From assembly GCF_008704995.1 (NCBI RefSeq), contig NZ_CP023747.1, positions 1,364,001 to 1,428,000 on the forward strand: a stretch of DNA of 64,000 nucleotides, given 5' to 3'. This document shows positions 51,407 through 61,611 of this stretch, one piece after another (position 1 is the stretch's first letter; every line of letters begins with the position of its first letter). The notes beneath the pieces are model-generated. The model did no database searches. It saw nothing but the letters and a program-made list of their open reading frames with translations, and was not told the DNA's origin. Both the position numbers and the translations under genes were made by a program. The stretch is from Streptomyces nodosus. Its GTDB lineage: Bacteria; Actinomycetota; Actinomycetes; Streptomycetales; Streptomycetaceae.

Positions 51407-51414
51407 TCCATTCC

Positions 51415-51450
51415 ATCGTTGATCTGTCGCGATACCTCAACGATATATCG
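51415..51450 (-). promoter_or_regulatory. PadR operator region
   Basis: ATCGTTGA (51415-51422) and TCAACGAT (51437-51444) form a perfect dyad with a 14-bp spacer, overlapped by the palindrome CGATATATCG (51441-51450). The cluster is strikingly AT-rich and lies just before the PadR start. Confidence 0.65.
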
Positions 51451-51630
51451 GCATCCTCGGCATGGCAACCCTCTGCTCTGGGTCCGTTGACCTGTGTCAG
51501 TGGGTGTTGATCGATTGCCGGCGAAGGCCGATCGATTGGCTTCTGTGCCAGTCAGGGATGACTGCCTGCGGGTTCTGTGACAGTGGAGGATGACCGCAGA
51601 CGGTGGGGATCACTCTGCTCGACGGGTCTG

Positions 51631-51636
51631 TACTGT
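51631..51636 (+). promoter_or_regulatory. -10 element for possibly leaderless DinB gene
   Basis: TACTGT lies 6 bases before the ATG at 51643 and no ribosome site is present, which fits a leaderless mRNA. Confidence 0.4.
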
Positions 51637-51642
51637 GCGGCA

Positions 51643-52206
51643 ATGACAAGAAGCGAGCGGCTCGCGGAGCAGTTGGACTGGTACTGGCGCAAGAACCTGC
51701 GGCCACGGCTGGACGGTCTTACCGACGAGGAGTACTTCTGGGAGCCGGTGCGCGGCTGCTGGAGCATCCGCCCACGTGGCACGTCGGCAGCACCGACGCT
51801 GGAAGGCTCGGGGGAATGGACGATGGACTCCGCGTCCCCTGCCCCGGTGCCGGCACCGGTGACCACGATCGCCTGGCGGCTGGCGCACATCATCGTCTCG
51901 TGCCTGGGCTATCGGGTCGGATGGTACTTCGGCGGCCAGGACGGCGACTCCCAGACATTCGCCTACGCGGGGACCGCTGACGAGGCGCTGAAACAGCTCG
52001 ATGAGATGTATGGGAGATGGAACGCGGGGGTCCGCAAGCTCTCGGACGCTGACCTGGACAATCCGCCCACGGTGGGTCCCGAGCGGTATCCCATGGAGAA
52101 CAGGGTCCTGCACGTCAACAGGGAGCTGATCCATCACGGCGCCGAGATTTCCCTGCTGCGCGACCTCTACCGCTGGCAGGACGGAGCCGTACCGCGCCGA
52201 ATCTGA
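51643..52206 (+). CDS. DinB-like (DUF664) protein
   Basis: A 187-residue protein; ATG at 51643. A helical bundle with conserved His at AWRLAHIIVSCLGYRVGWYF (near 93) and NRELIHHGAEISLLRDLYRW near the C-terminus. WEPVRGCWSIRP is a DUF664 feature. Probable mycothiol-dependent transferase or metal-binding DinB member, distinct from the one at 31.5 kb. Confidence 0.85.
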   Translation: MTRSERLAEQLDWYWRKNLRPRLDGLTDEEYFWEPVRGCWSIRPRGTSAAPTLEGSGEWTMDSASPAPVPAPVTTIAWRLAHIIVSCLGYRVGWYFGGQDGDSQTFAYAGTADEALKQLDEMYGRWNAGVRKLSDADLDNPPTVGPERYPMENRVLHVNRELIHHGAEISLLRDLYRWQDGAVPRRI

Positions 52207-52358
52207 CTTTCGGTAACCGTCGATCGAGCTTCGGAAACTGGCCGGCCATCGGGGGGCCTGAAGGCCAGGGCCGGCTCGACGAACCACGTGTCCGTCGCTT
52301 GTGACTCCGAACGCCTGGTCGGGCGCCGCGTCTCGGGTGCCCGACCAGGCTCCGCCCC

Positions 52359-52733
52359 CTACAGGTACGGGCGGGTGATCAACTCGATCGCATGGCCGGC
52401 GGGGTCCTTGAAGTACACGCCTCGACCGCCGTGCTCGTTGTTGGTCTCACCCGGGCGTCGCATCTGGGGGTCGGCCCAGTGCTCGATGCCCTGGTCGCAG
52501 AGCCGCCGGTACGCCCGGTCGAACAGCTCGTCGTCGATCAGGAACGCGTAGTGCTGCATCTGGATCTCCACCGGCGGCTCGGCGAACTGCAGCAGCACAC
52601 CGTCGGGGAGCTGAATGTTGGTGAACGGCCCCCAGGAAGGCGCTTCCGGCACTTCCAACAGCTCTCGGAAGAAGCGGGCCGACTCATGGCGGTCCTTGGA
52701 AGCGATGATGGTGTGGTTGAACGTGACTGTCAT
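52359..52733 (-). CDS. VOC/glyoxalase family protein
   Basis: A 124-residue single VOC domain (two beta-alpha-beta-beta-beta units). HTIIASKDRHESARFF and HYAFLIDDELFDRAYRRL supply possible metal ligands, with a Glu near the end (GHAIELI). Such proteins are dioxygenases or bleomycin/glyoxal-resistance type; which one is unclear. Confidence 0.87.
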   Translation of the reverse strand: MTVTFNHTIIASKDRHESARFFRELLEVPEAPSWGPFTNIQLPDGVLLQFAEPPVEIQMQHYAFLIDDELFDRAYRRLCDQGIEHWADPQMRRPGETNNEHGGRGVYFKDPAGHAIELITRPYL

Positions 52734-53010
52734 TCGGCTGACCTCAGTATTGTTCGGCACGAAAAGCGGACTCGCGGTGCACGAGCAGCGGGAGGTCCGC
52801 GTGCCGAACTGAGGGGGTGCCTTCTCCGCACCCGCTGCGCGATCAGCCCACCACCGGGTGGCCAATCCGTGTGTGGCGTAGTGCCGGTCCGGTGTTCACG
52901 TCGGGTGACCTTAGTTGATCCGACTGACCACGACAACGTGCGGCTCGTGGGCTGAGCTTGGAAGCTGCCACGTCTCGTGAGACGGAACAATCGCCAGGGA
53001 CTTGTGGAGC

Positions 53011-53445
53011 ATGCCGCGTACCCTCGGCTCCGTGCCCCGCCATCCGAAGAAGCCCCGTCGGCTCACTGCCGACGGGCGCGTGTACCTGTGGACGCTCCGT
53101 CACAGCCACAGCGTGGCGAACGGCGGCCAGTCATGCTGCGAGACCCTCACCCTGTACCCGCAGCCGGCCGGCGCTGTCGGACCTCTGCGCATCGCCTTCA
53201 CCGAGGGCCCGGGCCGGTACGTCCCGGGCGGGGCTCCCCTGGGCTCCGGAGACGTGGGGTACAGCCGGGGTGCCTCCCTGAACCTGCATGAACCCGGCGC
53301 CGTCCGCGCCCTGCTCGACGCGGCGTCGACCCGCGGGTGGCAGCCGGAGGGGAGTCGGGCGGTGGAGATCGACGGCTGGTCCCTGCTGGAGGCGGCAGCC
53401 GCCGCGCGGGCCGGGGCCACCGACCCCGCGGGCCCGAAAGAGTGA
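53011..53445 (+). CDS. conserved-looking hypothetical protein
   Basis: A 144-residue protein. No known domain. Patterned strands (RVYLWTLRHSHS, ETLTLYPQPAG, LRIAFTEGPGRYVPGG) alternate with glycine-rich turns, suggesting a small beta-rich fold. Start uncertain (GTG alternatives). Codon bias supports coding. Confidence 0.6.
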   Translation: MPRTLGSVPRHPKKPRRLTADGRVYLWTLRHSHSVANGGQSCCETLTLYPQPAGAVGPLRIAFTEGPGRYVPGGAPLGSGDVGYSRGASLNLHEPGAVRALLDAASTRGWQPEGSRAVEIDGWSLLEAAAAARAGATDPAGPKE

Positions 53446-53520
53446 CTCCGCAGCGGCTCGGCGGCCTGTCCCGGGCCGCTGAGCACGGGCCTTCCGGGAG
53501 GCGCTCGGTGGGAGGACCGG

Positions 53521-54906
53521 CTACGGCCGGCTCGCCCACGGGTGGTTCTCGATGGTCAGGTCCAGGAAGTGGGCCGCGCAGGAGATGCACGGGTCGTGGT
53601 TGCGGATCGCGCGCTCGCACAGGTGGATGAGGTCGGCGTCGGATGGCCGCCCCCGGTCCAGGGCGGCCTGGGTCAGGCGGCGCAGGTCCTCCTCGATCGC
53701 CCCCTGGTTCTGCGCGGTCGGCGGGACGAGGCAGGCCTCGGTGATGCGCCCCTCGTCGTCGAACGCATAGCGGTGGTAGAGCAGGCCCCGTGGCGCCTCG
53801 GTGGCCCCGTGCCCCACGGCCGCCCGGGGCGACACCTCCGTGTACGGGCGTTCCGGAGGCTCATAGGCGTCGATGATCCGGAGGGCCTCCTCCACCGCGT
53901 AGAGCACCTCGACCGCCCGTACGACGATGCTGCGGTAGGGGTTTCTGCAGACCTCGCCCCGCATCGTGCCGTCCGCGCCGGGGACCGGCGGGGCGCCCAG
54001 CCCGGCCTCGTGTGCGGCCTGCAAGGCGGTCGGGGAGAGCTGATGGCCGCTGACGGCGTAGCGGGCGAGGGAGCCGGTGAGGTGCCGGCGGCCGTCCAGC
54101 CGTGCACGGAGGGCGGTGGAGTGGGGGACCTGTTCCTCGGTGACATGGCCGGAGAAGTCCTGGACCGGGAAGGTGTACGGGGGCAGGGAGCCGGCCTCCG
54201 GGAGAACGGTGGGCACGCCCGACTCGATGGCATAGGTGCCGGGTTCGGCCAGCGCCAGCAGGTCGGCGGTGCACTCGGCGTCGGGGAAGTCGAAGCCGGC
54301 GACCCAGCGCACGGTCTCCCACGCGTCGTCCAGAGCGATCCGCAGCCGTTGCTCGAGGGGCCGGAGCTCGGCGGGGGCGGGCACCCGGTGGAAGCCGCCG
54401 AGGCGGACGTTGACGGGGTGGATGGCGCGTCCGCCGAGCAGTTCCATGATGGCGTTGCCGGCTTGTTTGAGCCGCAGCCCGCGCTCGACCTGGCTCCGGT
54501 GGGTGCGGGCCATGCTGATCGCGCCGTCATGACCGAGGAAGTCGGGGGCGTGCAGCAGATAGATGTGCAGGGTCTGGCTCTCGATCCACTCGCCGCAGTA
54601 CAACAGGCGCCGCAGCGCCGCGAGTCGGCCGTCGACCACGGTTCCACAGGCGTCCTCGACGGCCCGGCAGGCGCTCAGCTGGTAGGCGACCGGGCAGATC
54701 CCGCAGACCCGCGAGGTGAGATCGGGCGCCTCGGTGTGGGCGCGGCCGCACAGAAAGGCCTCGAAGAACCGAGGAGGCTCATAGATCCTCAACCGGGCCT
54801 CGGTGACGGTGCCGTCGTGGACCCGCAGATACAGGGCCGCCTCGCCCTCGACGCGGGCGAGTGCGGGGATGCGCAGCACCCGGGATCCGGCGGCGGGCTC
54901 GGTCAT
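53521..54906 (-). CDS. [NiFe] hydrogenase large subunit (group 3b-like)
   Basis: A 461-residue subunit. The L1 motif RVCGICP has Cys68 and Cys71; the L2 motif [11 protein letters not shown] near the C-terminus has Cys440 and Cys443 and His446, binding the Ni-Fe site. About 20 residues follow L2, which would be the tail normally removed by a maturation protease. Its start overlaps the small-subunit stop by 4 bases. Group 3b enzymes are cytoplasmic, bidirectional and NAD(P)-linked. No hyp maturation genes are in the window. Confidence 0.9.
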   Translation of the reverse strand: MTEPAAGSRVLRIPALARVEGEAALYLRVHDGTVTEARLRIYEPPRFFEAFLCGRAHTEAPDLTSRVCGICPVAYQLSACRAVEDACGTVVDGRLAALRRLLYCGEWIESQTLHIYLLHAPDFLGHDGAISMARTHRSQVERGLRLKQAGNAIMELLGGRAIHPVNVRLGGFHRVPAPAELRPLEQRLRIALDDAWETVRWVAGFDFPDAECTADLLALAEPGTYAIESGVPTVLPEAGSLPPYTFPVQDFSGHVTEEQVPHSTALRARLDGRRHLTGSLARYAVSGHQLSPTALQAAHEAGLGAPPVPGADGTMRGEVCRNPYRSIVVRAVEVLYAVEEALRIIDAYEPPERPYTEVSPRAAVGHGATEAPRGLLYHRYAFDDEGRITEACLVPPTAQNQGAIEEDLRRLTQAALDRGRPSDADLIHLCERAIRNHDPCISCAAHFLDLTIENHPWASRP

Positions 54907-55694
54907 GGCCCCTCTTCCTCCTCCAGCGCGGCGAAGGCGGTGACATTGAAGGTGTGCAGAAATCTGCCGATGGCGTCGTCGTGCATCCCGTCATGGCGCA
55001 GGACGGGGATCAGGGCGGGCAGATTGGTGGTGGCGGCGGGTCCGAAGCAGCCGTAGCAGCCGCGACCGTAGGTGGGGCACAGGGCTCCGCACCCGGCGTG
55101 GGTGACGGGTCCGAGGCAGGGCGTGCCATGGGCGACCAGGACGCACACATTGTCACGCTGTTTGCAGGAGAAGCAGACGCTGTGGTCGGGGATGCCGGGC
55201 TTGCGGCCGATGAGGAAGGCGGTGACGACCTCGAGGAGCTGGCCGCGGTCGATGGGGCAGCCGCGCAGCTCGAAATCGACCGGCACATGGGCGGAGATCG
55301 GGGTGGAGCAGGCGAGGGTCGCGATGTAGTCGGGGCGGGCGTAGACCTTCTCCAGATACTCCGTCGTTCCGGCGTGGTTCCGCAGGGCCTGGACGCCTCC
55401 GGCCGTGGCGCAGGCACCGATGGTGACGAGATGCCGGGACGCGTCACGGATACGCCGGACGCGCTCCAGATGCTCGGGGGTGGAGACCGACCCCTCGACG
55501 AGCGACAGATCGAAGGGACCGGAACCGATGTCGCCGGAGGCCTCCAGGAAGTGGGCGATCTCCAGTTCCTCGGCGATGCCCAGCAGTTCGTCCTCGCAGT
55601 CGAGCAGGGTGAGCTGACAGCCGTCGCACGACGCGAACTTGAACACGCCGAGTCGCGGACGGGCGTGCTCCGGCGGCGGGGTGGGATCGCTCAT
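54903..55694 (-). CDS. [NiFe] hydrogenase small subunit (group 3b-like)
   Basis: A 263-residue subunit without a Tat signal, so cytoplasmic. CDGCQ (Cys23, Cys26) begins the proximal cluster and [13 protein letters not shown] (near 102) completes a ligand region. The C-terminal part has several more cysteines ([32 protein letters not shown]) for further 4Fe-4S clusters. Next to the large and NAD(P)/FAD subunits in one operon. Confidence 0.9.
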   Translation of the reverse strand: MSDPTPPPEHARPRLGVFKFASCDGCQLTLLDCEDELLGIAEELEIAHFLEASGDIGSGPFDLSLVEGSVSTPEHLERVRRIRDASRHLVTIGACATAGGVQALRNHAGTTEYLEKVYARPDYIATLACSTPISAHVPVDFELRGCPIDRGQLLEVVTAFLIGRKPGIPDHSVCFSCKQRDNVCVLVAHGTPCLGPVTHAGCGALCPTYGRGCYGCFGPAATTNLPALIPVLRHDGMHDDAIGRFLHTFNVTAFAALEEEEGP

Positions 55695-55695
55695 C

Positions 55696-56502
55696 TCACA
55701 ACTCCCGTACGGCGAGCAGCGGACCGGCCAGGTCATGACCGACGACGGGGCCGTCCCGGCAGAGCAGCAGCGGGCCGAGCTGGCAGTGACCGCAGTGACC
55801 GGTGCCGCAGCGCATGGTGCGTTCCAGGGAGACCCGGATCCGATCGGCGCGCACCCCGCGGTGAATCAGCTCGCGGGCCGTGGCCCGGATCATGACCTCG
55901 GGGCCGCAGACGAAGGCGGTGGTCCGCTCCGGGGCGCAGTGGGCCTCGTCCAGCAGGGTGGTGACGACTCCGACCCGGCCGGTCCAGCCGCCGGTGGGCC
56001 GGTCGACCGTGACGGCGCCGAACGGCCTTCTCCAGGAGGGGAGTTCGTCCCGGTAGAGCAGATCGTCGGGGGTGCGGGCCCCGATGAGGACGTTCAGCCT
56101 CCCATAGGCGCCGGGCTCGGCGAGGACGGCATGGATCAGGGGGCGCAGCGGGGCGAGGCCGATGCCCCCGGCGATGACGAGCAGATCGTGTCCCCGGGCA
56201 GCGGTCAGGCCCCAGTCGGTGCCGAAGGGGCCGCGCAGTCCGACCGAGGCCCCCGTCGACAGCTCGCACAGCGCCCGGGACACGGCGCCGACCGCGCGGA
56301 CCGTGTGCGCGAGCCGCCCGTCCGGGGCCGTGCGGGAGGCCGAGACCGGGATCTCACCGACGCCGAAGGCGTACATCATGGCGAACTGGCCCGGTGCGAA
56401 AGGGCTCAGGGGCTCCCCCACCGGCTCCAGACGGAGGGTCACCGTGTCGGCCGTCTCACGGTGACGGCCGACGAGGCGATGGGGGACGGGGACGGTCGTC
56501 AT
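55696..56502 (-). CDS. FAD/NAD(P)-binding hydrogenase subunit (gamma/HydG-like)
   Basis: A 268-residue ferredoxin-reductase-type protein. [20 protein letters not shown] (about 35-54) is the FAD-binding region with [18 protein letters not shown] (about 110-124) the NAD(P)-binding loop, and [12 protein letters not shown]...C near 230-255 a 2Fe-2S site of the PyrK type. It passes electrons between the hydrogenase clusters and NADP(H). Four-base overlap with the upstream gene, one base from the small-subunit start. Confidence 0.9.
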   Translation of the reverse strand: MTTVPVPHRLVGRHRETADTVTLRLEPVGEPLSPFAPGQFAMMYAFGVGEIPVSASRTAPDGRLAHTVRAVGAVSRALCELSTGASVGLRGPFGTDWGLTAARGHDLLVIAGGIGLAPLRPLIHAVLAEPGAYGRLNVLIGARTPDDLLYRDELPSWRRPFGAVTVDRPTGGWTGRVGVVTTLLDEAHCAPERTTAFVCGPEVMIRATARELIHRGVRADRIRVSLERTMRCGTGHCGHCQLGPLLLCRDGPVVGHDLAGPLLAVREL

Positions 56503-56975
56503 GGCCTCGGTGCGCTCCCCAGAGGACCGTAGAGGTCGAGCAGCCGGGTGCGGGTGGCACGCAGCCGGTGCCCGATCGTCTCGGCGACCAGGGTGACCAG
56601 CGCCAGACCGAACCCCGGGTCCGCGGCGCACGTCCGGCGCACCTCCTCGGCATCGAACTCCCAGGCCACCACGGGGCTCCTGGTCTCGGCCCCGAGATGC
56701 CACTGACGCGGCGGGCACAGCCAGGACCAGCCGAGGAGACCGCCCGCACCGATCGTCTCGACGACCGCACGTCCGCGGCCGGGGATCTGGATGTCGAGCG
56801 CCACCACGCCGGTACGGACGATCCAGAAGCGGTCGGCCGGCTCGCCCTCCTCGAACAGCCGGGTGTCCCCCGGGTGGGTGACCTCCCGTGCTAGGCCGAG
56901 GAGCCGGTCCCGGTGCTCCGGCGACAGCGCGGCGAGCAGGCCGGCCCCGGGATCCGCGCCCTGCTGCGACCTCAT
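56499..56975 (-). CDS. cyclic nucleotide-binding domain protein in hydrogenase operon
   Basis: A 158-residue protein that is a CRP-like cNMP barrel (about 10-125: LFEEGEPADRFWIVRTGVVAL, and ETIGAGGLLGWSWLCPPRQW) with a helical C-terminus (about 125-155) but no helix-turn-helix. The phosphate-binding Arg-Ala motif of cAMP sensors is not conserved. So it is more likely a regulatory or ligand-sensing subunit of the hydrogenase than a transcription factor. Overlaps both neighbours by 4 bases. Confidence 0.8.
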   Translation of the reverse strand: MRSQQGADPGAGLLAALSPEHRDRLLGLAREVTHPGDTRLFEEGEPADRFWIVRTGVVALDIQIPGRGRAVVETIGAGGLLGWSWLCPPRQWHLGAETRSPVVAWEFDAEEVRRTCAADPGFGLALVTLVAETIGHRLRATRTRLLDLYGPLGSAPRP

Positions 56976-58132
56976 CGCGCGGTCCCCCTCTCCCCGGCGT
57001 CCCGCTGCGCCTTCTCCGTGGCCTCCCGGTGCAGGGCGTGAGCCTCCTCGGTGAGGTCGATGCCGGTGGGGCACCAGACGATGCAGCGACCACAGCCGAC
57101 ACACCCGGAACTGCCGAACTGGTCGTGCCAGGTGCCGATCTTGTGGGTGAGCCACTGCCGGTAGCGGCTGCGGGGGGTGGCACGGACCGGGCCGCCGTGC
57201 AGCAGGGTGAAGTCCAGGTCGTAGCAGGAGTCCCAGCGGCGCCAGCGCTCGGCGTGGTCGCCGGTCAGGTCGGTGATGTCCTCGGTGGTGGTGCAGAAGC
57301 AGGTGGGGCAGACCATGGTGCAGTTGCCGCAGCTCAGGCAGCGGGAGGTGACATCGTCCCAGCGGTCGGCCTCCAGGGTGTCCCGCATCAGGGCGCGCAG
57401 GTCGACCGGTGGCATGGACCGGCCCATCCGCTCGGCGGCCCGGCTCACGGCCCCGGCCGCCGCGGTGCGCGTGGCGTCGTCGGCGCCGCGGCGCGGCAGT
57501 TCCGCGAGCACGGCGGCGCCCTCCTCGCTGCCGCTGCGGCAGAGAAAGCGATGGCCGTCACGGTCCACCACCTCGGTGAGCGCGAGGTCGTATCCGGCGT
57601 CCACGGCCGGTCCCGAGCCCATGGAGACGCAGAAGCAGGTGGCTCCCGGCTCGGTGCACTCGGCGGCGATCAGAAAGGCCCCCGAGCGGCGTGCGTCATA
57701 GGCGGGGTCCCGGTACCGGCCGCCGGTCGTCACCCGGTCCAGGATCCGCACGGCCCGCAGGTCGCAGGGCCTCACCCCGAGGAACGCGTACGAGACACCG
57801 GCGGGCTCTTCCTCGCGCACGGTCATCCCGCCGTCGGCGTCACGGTCGGCGGTCCACTGGCGGACCCTTCGGGGGTGCAGGAACGACTTCCAGGACTGCG
57901 GGCCCGCACTGTGCGCGAAGGCGGCCTCGTCCTGCCTCCGGCGGACCCGGTACCGCCCCGCCTCCGCCTCGACCCCCCAGCCGTACGGCAGTTCGTCGGC
58001 GGAGTCCAACTCGGCCAGCACGATGGCACGGTCCCGTAGCGTGGGGCCGATCACGGTACGACCGCGCCGTTTCAGGACCCGCACCAGCGCGTCGAGACCG
58101 CCTCGGTCGAGGACGGCGTCCGGGTCGGTCAT
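56972..58132 (-). CDS. 4Fe-4S dicluster hydrogenase subunit (beta/HydB-like)
   Basis: A 386-residue protein, first gene of the operon. A nitroreductase-distant N-terminal part with [17 protein letters not shown] (about 117-133) and [22 protein letters not shown] resembles the sulfhydrogenase beta subunit. The C-terminal cysteine motifs [16 protein letters not shown] and [12 protein letters not shown] hold two 4Fe-4S clusters. It links the FAD subunit to the cluster chain. Operon order: HydB, cNMP, HydG, small, large. Confidence 0.88.
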   Translation of the reverse strand: MTDPDAVLDRGGLDALVRVLKRRGRTVIGPTLRDRAIVLAELDSADELPYGWGVEAEAGRYRVRRRQDEAAFAHSAGPQSWKSFLHPRRVRQWTADRDADGGMTVREEEPAGVSYAFLGVRPCDLRAVRILDRVTTGGRYRDPAYDARRSGAFLIAAECTEPGATCFCVSMGSGPAVDAGYDLALTEVVDRDGHRFLCRSGSEEGAAVLAELPRRGADDATRTAAAGAVSRAAERMGRSMPPVDLRALMRDTLEADRWDDVTSRCLSCGNCTMVCPTCFCTTTEDITDLTGDHAERWRRWDSCYDLDFTLLHGGPVRATPRSRYRQWLTHKIGTWHDQFGSSGCVGCGRCIVWCPTGIDLTEEAHALHREATEKAQRDAGERGTAR

Positions 58133-58687
58133 CCTCGTTCCCTCGCTCCTGGCCCTCCGGGCCGATGGCCCATCGCGGCCGTGGGTCCGGGAGCTGTCCG
58201 GGCGACGGGCAGGATCATGCCGGGATCGCGCCGCGCACGCACCACAGTCCCCGCATCGGCTCCTGACAGGGTGTCAGGTGTGGGCGCCGTGCCGTCCGAC
58301 GCCGGTCCGGCGTGTCCCGCGCGCCCCCCGCCCGGGTCCGGCCACACAGGTACCTGCTCACCGGCACGTTCGGGTCACCCGGAGAGCAGGCCACTTGGAG
58401 AGTAGGACGCCGACGCACTGCTGCCGCCCCGATGCGGTCCGCCGACGGCCGTACCGCCTCGGCCACCACCGGGATCCGCCCGGCATCGTGCCCGCAGTCC
58501 GCCGGACCATGGCACCGGGCGGACGGAGGTGCCACCCGGTTCCAGGGCCCGGGTCAGTACATCGACACATCGACCCGGCGGCCGTCGGCGCCCGGAGGCG
58601 TACCCCACCGGTCGGCCGGGCCCGCACCCGAGCTCACCCGGACGGCCCGCACCCCCGGTGCACCCGACACGCCCGCGGTACGTCACC
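58133..58687. promoter_or_regulatory. 555-bp hydrogenase upstream region with two dyads
   Basis: CCTGACA-GGG-TGTCAGG (58262-58278) and ACGCCGG-T-CCGGCGT (58299-58313) are perfect inverted repeats about 130-180 bases before the first hydrogenase gene. They are good operator candidates. I saw no clear DevR/DosR box and no supported gene. Confidence 0.55.
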
Positions 58688-59401
58688 TCACCGGCGGGGC
58701 GCGGATCCGCCAGGAGCTCCGCGCAGCCCGGACGCCTCGTCTGCGGACTCCTCGGCGTCGTAGGTGTAGCCGATCGACTGATGAACGGCGACCACGCCGT
58801 CGACGGACCGGCACAGACGCTCGAGCACCGGGATGACCGTCCGCCCTTCGACCCGGCCGGTCAGCGTCACCACGCCCTCGCGCACCTCGACGCGTACGCT
58901 GCCCGACGGTATGCCCAGGGTCTCGCGCAGCACATCGTGGTAGATCTCGTCGGTGATGGCTCCGTCGCTGCGCAGGAAGGGCCGCAGCAGATCGCTCCGG
59001 CTGACGATGCCCACGAGCCTGCCGCCGTCGTCGACCACGGGGAGCCGCTTCACCTTGCTGCGGTACATGGTCCGAGCGGTCTCGGCGACGTTCCAGCCGG
59101 GCCGCGCGGTGACCACGGGTGCGGTCATCATCGCCGCCGCGGTCTCGGCCCCGGCACGTGCCAGATCGTCCCGACCGAGCCGGCGCCCCATCGGCCGTCC
59201 CTCGGGGTCGGGCAGGCTCGCCGCCTTGGCGAGCAGGTCCGCCTCGGACACGACACCGACGGGACGTCCCTCGCCGTCGACGACGGGGACCGCCGTGACG
59301 TCGTTGTCGCTGAGCAACTGGGCGATCTCCTTGAAGGTCGAGTCGGGGCGTGCCGTGACGACGGGATGCGTCATGACTTCGACGATGGTCCGGTGCTGCA
59401 T
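58688..59401 (-). CDS. CBS-pair and BON domain protein
   Basis: A 237-residue protein with a GGAAGGAG site. Two CBS motifs (VEVMTHPVVTARPDSTFKEIAQLL at 7-30 and AAMMTAPVVTARPGWNVAET near 88-107) form an adenosyl-ligand module. A BON domain (about 150-215, VRVEVREGVVTLTGRVEGR) follows. Such proteins act as energy or nucleotide sensors in actinomycetes. Its position suggests it works with the hydrogenase. Confidence 0.9.
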   Translation of the reverse strand: MQHRTIVEVMTHPVVTARPDSTFKEIAQLLSDNDVTAVPVVDGEGRPVGVVSEADLLAKAASLPDPEGRPMGRRLGRDDLARAGAETAAAMMTAPVVTARPGWNVAETARTMYRSKVKRLPVVDDGGRLVGIVSRSDLLRPFLRSDGAITDEIYHDVLRETLGIPSGSVRVEVREGVVTLTGRVEGRTVIPVLERLCRSVDGVVAVHQSIGYTYDAEESADEASGLRGAPGGSAPRR

Positions 59402-59470
59402 GGTCCGCTCTCCTTCCGTGCGCGCTCCGCACCGGTACCGGCGCCCCGGAAGCGTGTCCGGTCCTCCGGG

Positions 59471-59510
59471 GCTCCGGGACTCCAGGGCTCCGGGACTCCA
59501 GGGCTCCGGG
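59471..59510. repeat. 16-bp tandem repeat (GCTCCGGGACTCCAGG x2.5)
   Basis: Two exact copies plus a partial third, upstream of the CBS gene start. Diverged CCGGGG flanks extend the array. Confidence 0.85.
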
Positions 59511-59655
59511 GGCGATCACCGGTACGGCCGCTGCCGTAGCCGCCGGACCGCGGCAGCGGTTGCCCACTCCCCCAGTGCACCGCGCCGGCTGCCGGCTTGC
59601 TGGAGCCGGTCAGTCCCGGGGACGGGGGCCGAAGGTCCCGGCCGTCGGCTCGCGG

Positions 59656-61611
59656 TCAGGCCGGACCGACGAGGAAGGGCCGCATCATTTCGTTGTCCTC
59701 GTGTTCCAGCATGTGGCAGTGCCACATGAACCGGCCCGCCCGCCCGAATCGCAGCTTGATACGGGTGATCGCGTGGGGCGGGGCGATCACCGTGTCCTTG
59801 AAGCCGCGCTCCCCCGCCTCCGGGGGCCGGCGGCTGCCCGCCGGGAGCGGCTGCCGGTCGACGACCTGGAACTGGAGCTCATGGACATGGATCGGATGGG
59901 CGTCGTTCGTCAAATTGTGGATCTCCCAGATCTCCGTCGCCCCGAGCGTCGGGTTCTCCGTGATGGGGTCGTCCCATCTCAGAGGCTTAGGTCTGTCCCG
60001 GGCGTCGAAGGTGCCGAGCAGCACCACCCGGGGGCCGACGCCCGGCAGACGATCCGAGGAGAGTTCGTTCAGCGAGAGCCGCCGGGTGAGTCCGGCCGCG
60101 CCCAGCGGTTCCAGCGGCGGGAGGGTGAGCCGGGCGGGTGCCGTGGAGGTGTCCGGCGCGGTGAGGGGGCCGACGGTGAACTTCATGACCTGCCCGGTGG
60201 TCCGCGCGTCCGCCGGGGTGAAGTCCTTCCCGGCCACCCCGCCGGGATAGGGCACATCCGGTCCCTCATTGATCAGATACAGCTCGGTGCCCACGGGGAG
60301 TGAGGTGAAGTCGACGACCACATCGGCGCGTTCGGCCGGTGCGAGCAGCAGTTCGTCGCGCTGCACGGGCGCGGGCAGAAAGCCTCCGTCGCTCCCCAGC
60401 TGCCACAGATCGAGCGCCGCCGGCGCGGGTCGGTGCGCGAGGGGATCCCTGACGATCTTCAGGATCAGAGTGCGCGCGTTGCAGCCGTTGAGGAAGCGGA
60501 ACCGGTAGCGGCGCGGCTCCACCGTCAGTACCGGCCATGTCCTGCCGTTGGTGACCATGGTGGTGCCGAAGTACTCCGGATTCCAGATCGGCGCGATGTC
60601 GCTGCCGGGGATGTAAGGGCCCTCGAACTGGTCGAAGAGGGCCCGGCTGGGCGTATAGAACAGGCTTCCGTCGGTGCGGAACGAGCGGTCCTGGACGACC
60701 ACCGGTATCTCGTGGTGGCGGGTGCCGGGTGGGTCGCCGAGCCTGGGCGCGGGTCCGGGCAGCACGCCCTCCTCGAGATCCACGGGTCCACCGCGCAGCA
60801 GATAGAAGCCCGCCAGTCCCGCGTACACGTTCAGCCGGGTGATGCCCAGGACATGGTCGTGGAACCACAGCGTGCCGGCCCTGCCGCGGTTGGCGTAGTG
60901 GAAGACGGCGTCCGCCGGTCCCCAGGGAACTCCGTGGAGCGCCCGGGACTTCTCCGCGTACACGTCGTAGAAGGATCCCTGGCGCGCGTAGCCCTGCGGG
61001 ATGTCGCGCGCGTCGGGGAGGTACCAGGCCTCGGCGTAACCGTCGCTCTCCTCCTCGTTCTCTCCCCCGTGCAGATGGGTCACGATGGGCACCGGGCCCC
61101 GGTACGGTCCGGGAGTCGAGTCGAAGTCGGGGTGCGAGTCCCGCCCGCTCACTCCGCCCCCGGGGTTCGCCCAGTGGAGGGTGGGGTCGACGGGCAGCAG
61201 ATGCGGGAGGTATCCGCCGTTCGGGTCGACCAGCTGATTGACCCATCGGACCCGGACGGTTCGTCCGTGCCGGGCCTCGATGGTGCGGGCCGGGAAATGG
61301 AAGGTCTCCGGGGCCCCGGTCGCGCCGTATCCCCAGACCGTGGTGGCCGGTCTGCCCGGCGGGAGTATCTGCTGCCGGAACTGCCGGACGCCGATGGTGT
61401 AGCGGTCCTCGCCGCCGGTCCGGCTGTCCGGGGGCATGACCGGCGGGATCACCAGCTCAGCCACGTACTTCTCCACCGTCGACGGATCGAGGGTGTCCGC
61501 CTCCACCGACGCGGGCCGCGCCGCCGCCTTGCCGGGGGCGAGCAGCAAGCACGTGCCGCCCGCGACACCCGCCTGAAGGACACGTCGCCTGCTGACCATG
61601 GGCTTCTCCAC
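59656..61611 (-). CDS. Tat-exported multicopper oxidase (CotA/bilirubin oxidase-like)
   Basis: A 651-residue protein (ATG at 61611; the ATG 12 bases downstream also fits). MVSRRRVLQAGVAGG is a Tat signal. Copper-site motifs are seen: THLHGGEN (about 172), WFHDH (about 250), HPIHVHELQFQVV (about 565) and WHCHMLEHEDNEMM near the C-terminus. Full three-domain length. It oxidises phenols, metals or bilirubin with O2. Confidence 0.93.
   Translation of the reverse strand: MEKPMVSRRRVLQAGVAGGTCLLLAPGKAAARPASVEADTLDPSTVEKYVAELVIPPVMPPDSRTGGEDRYTIGVRQFRQQILPPGRPATTVWGYGATGAPETFHFPARTIEARHGRTVRVRWVNQLVDPNGGYLPHLLPVDPTLHWANPGGGVSGRDSHPDFDSTPGPYRGPVPIVTHLHGGENEEESDGYAEAWYLPDARDIPQGYARQGSFYDVYAEKSRALHGVPWGPADAVFHYANRGRAGTLWFHDHVLGITRLNVYAGLAGFYLLRGGPVDLEEGVLPGPAPRLGDPPGTRHHEIPVVVQDRSFRTDGSLFYTPSRALFDQFEGPYIPGSDIAPIWNPEYFGTTMVTNGRTWPVLTVEPRRYRFRFLNGCNARTLILKIVRDPLAHRPAPAALDLWQLGSDGGFLPAPVQRDELLLAPAERADVVVDFTSLPVGTELYLINEGPDVPYPGGVAGKDFTPADARTTGQVMKFTVGPLTAPDTSTAPARLTLPPLEPLGAAGLTRRLSLNELSSDRLPGVGPRVVLLGTFDARDRPKPLRWDDPITENPTLGATEIWEIHNLTNDAHPIHVHELQFQVVDRQPLPAGSRRPPEAGERGFKDTVIAPPHAITRIKLRFGRAGRFMWHCHMLEHEDNEMMRPFLVGPA

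Noticed and set aside
58133..58687. DevR/DosR box for the hydrogenase
   Set aside because: By eye no 20-bp GGGACT/AGTCCC-type palindrome is found; only unrelated dyads are present.
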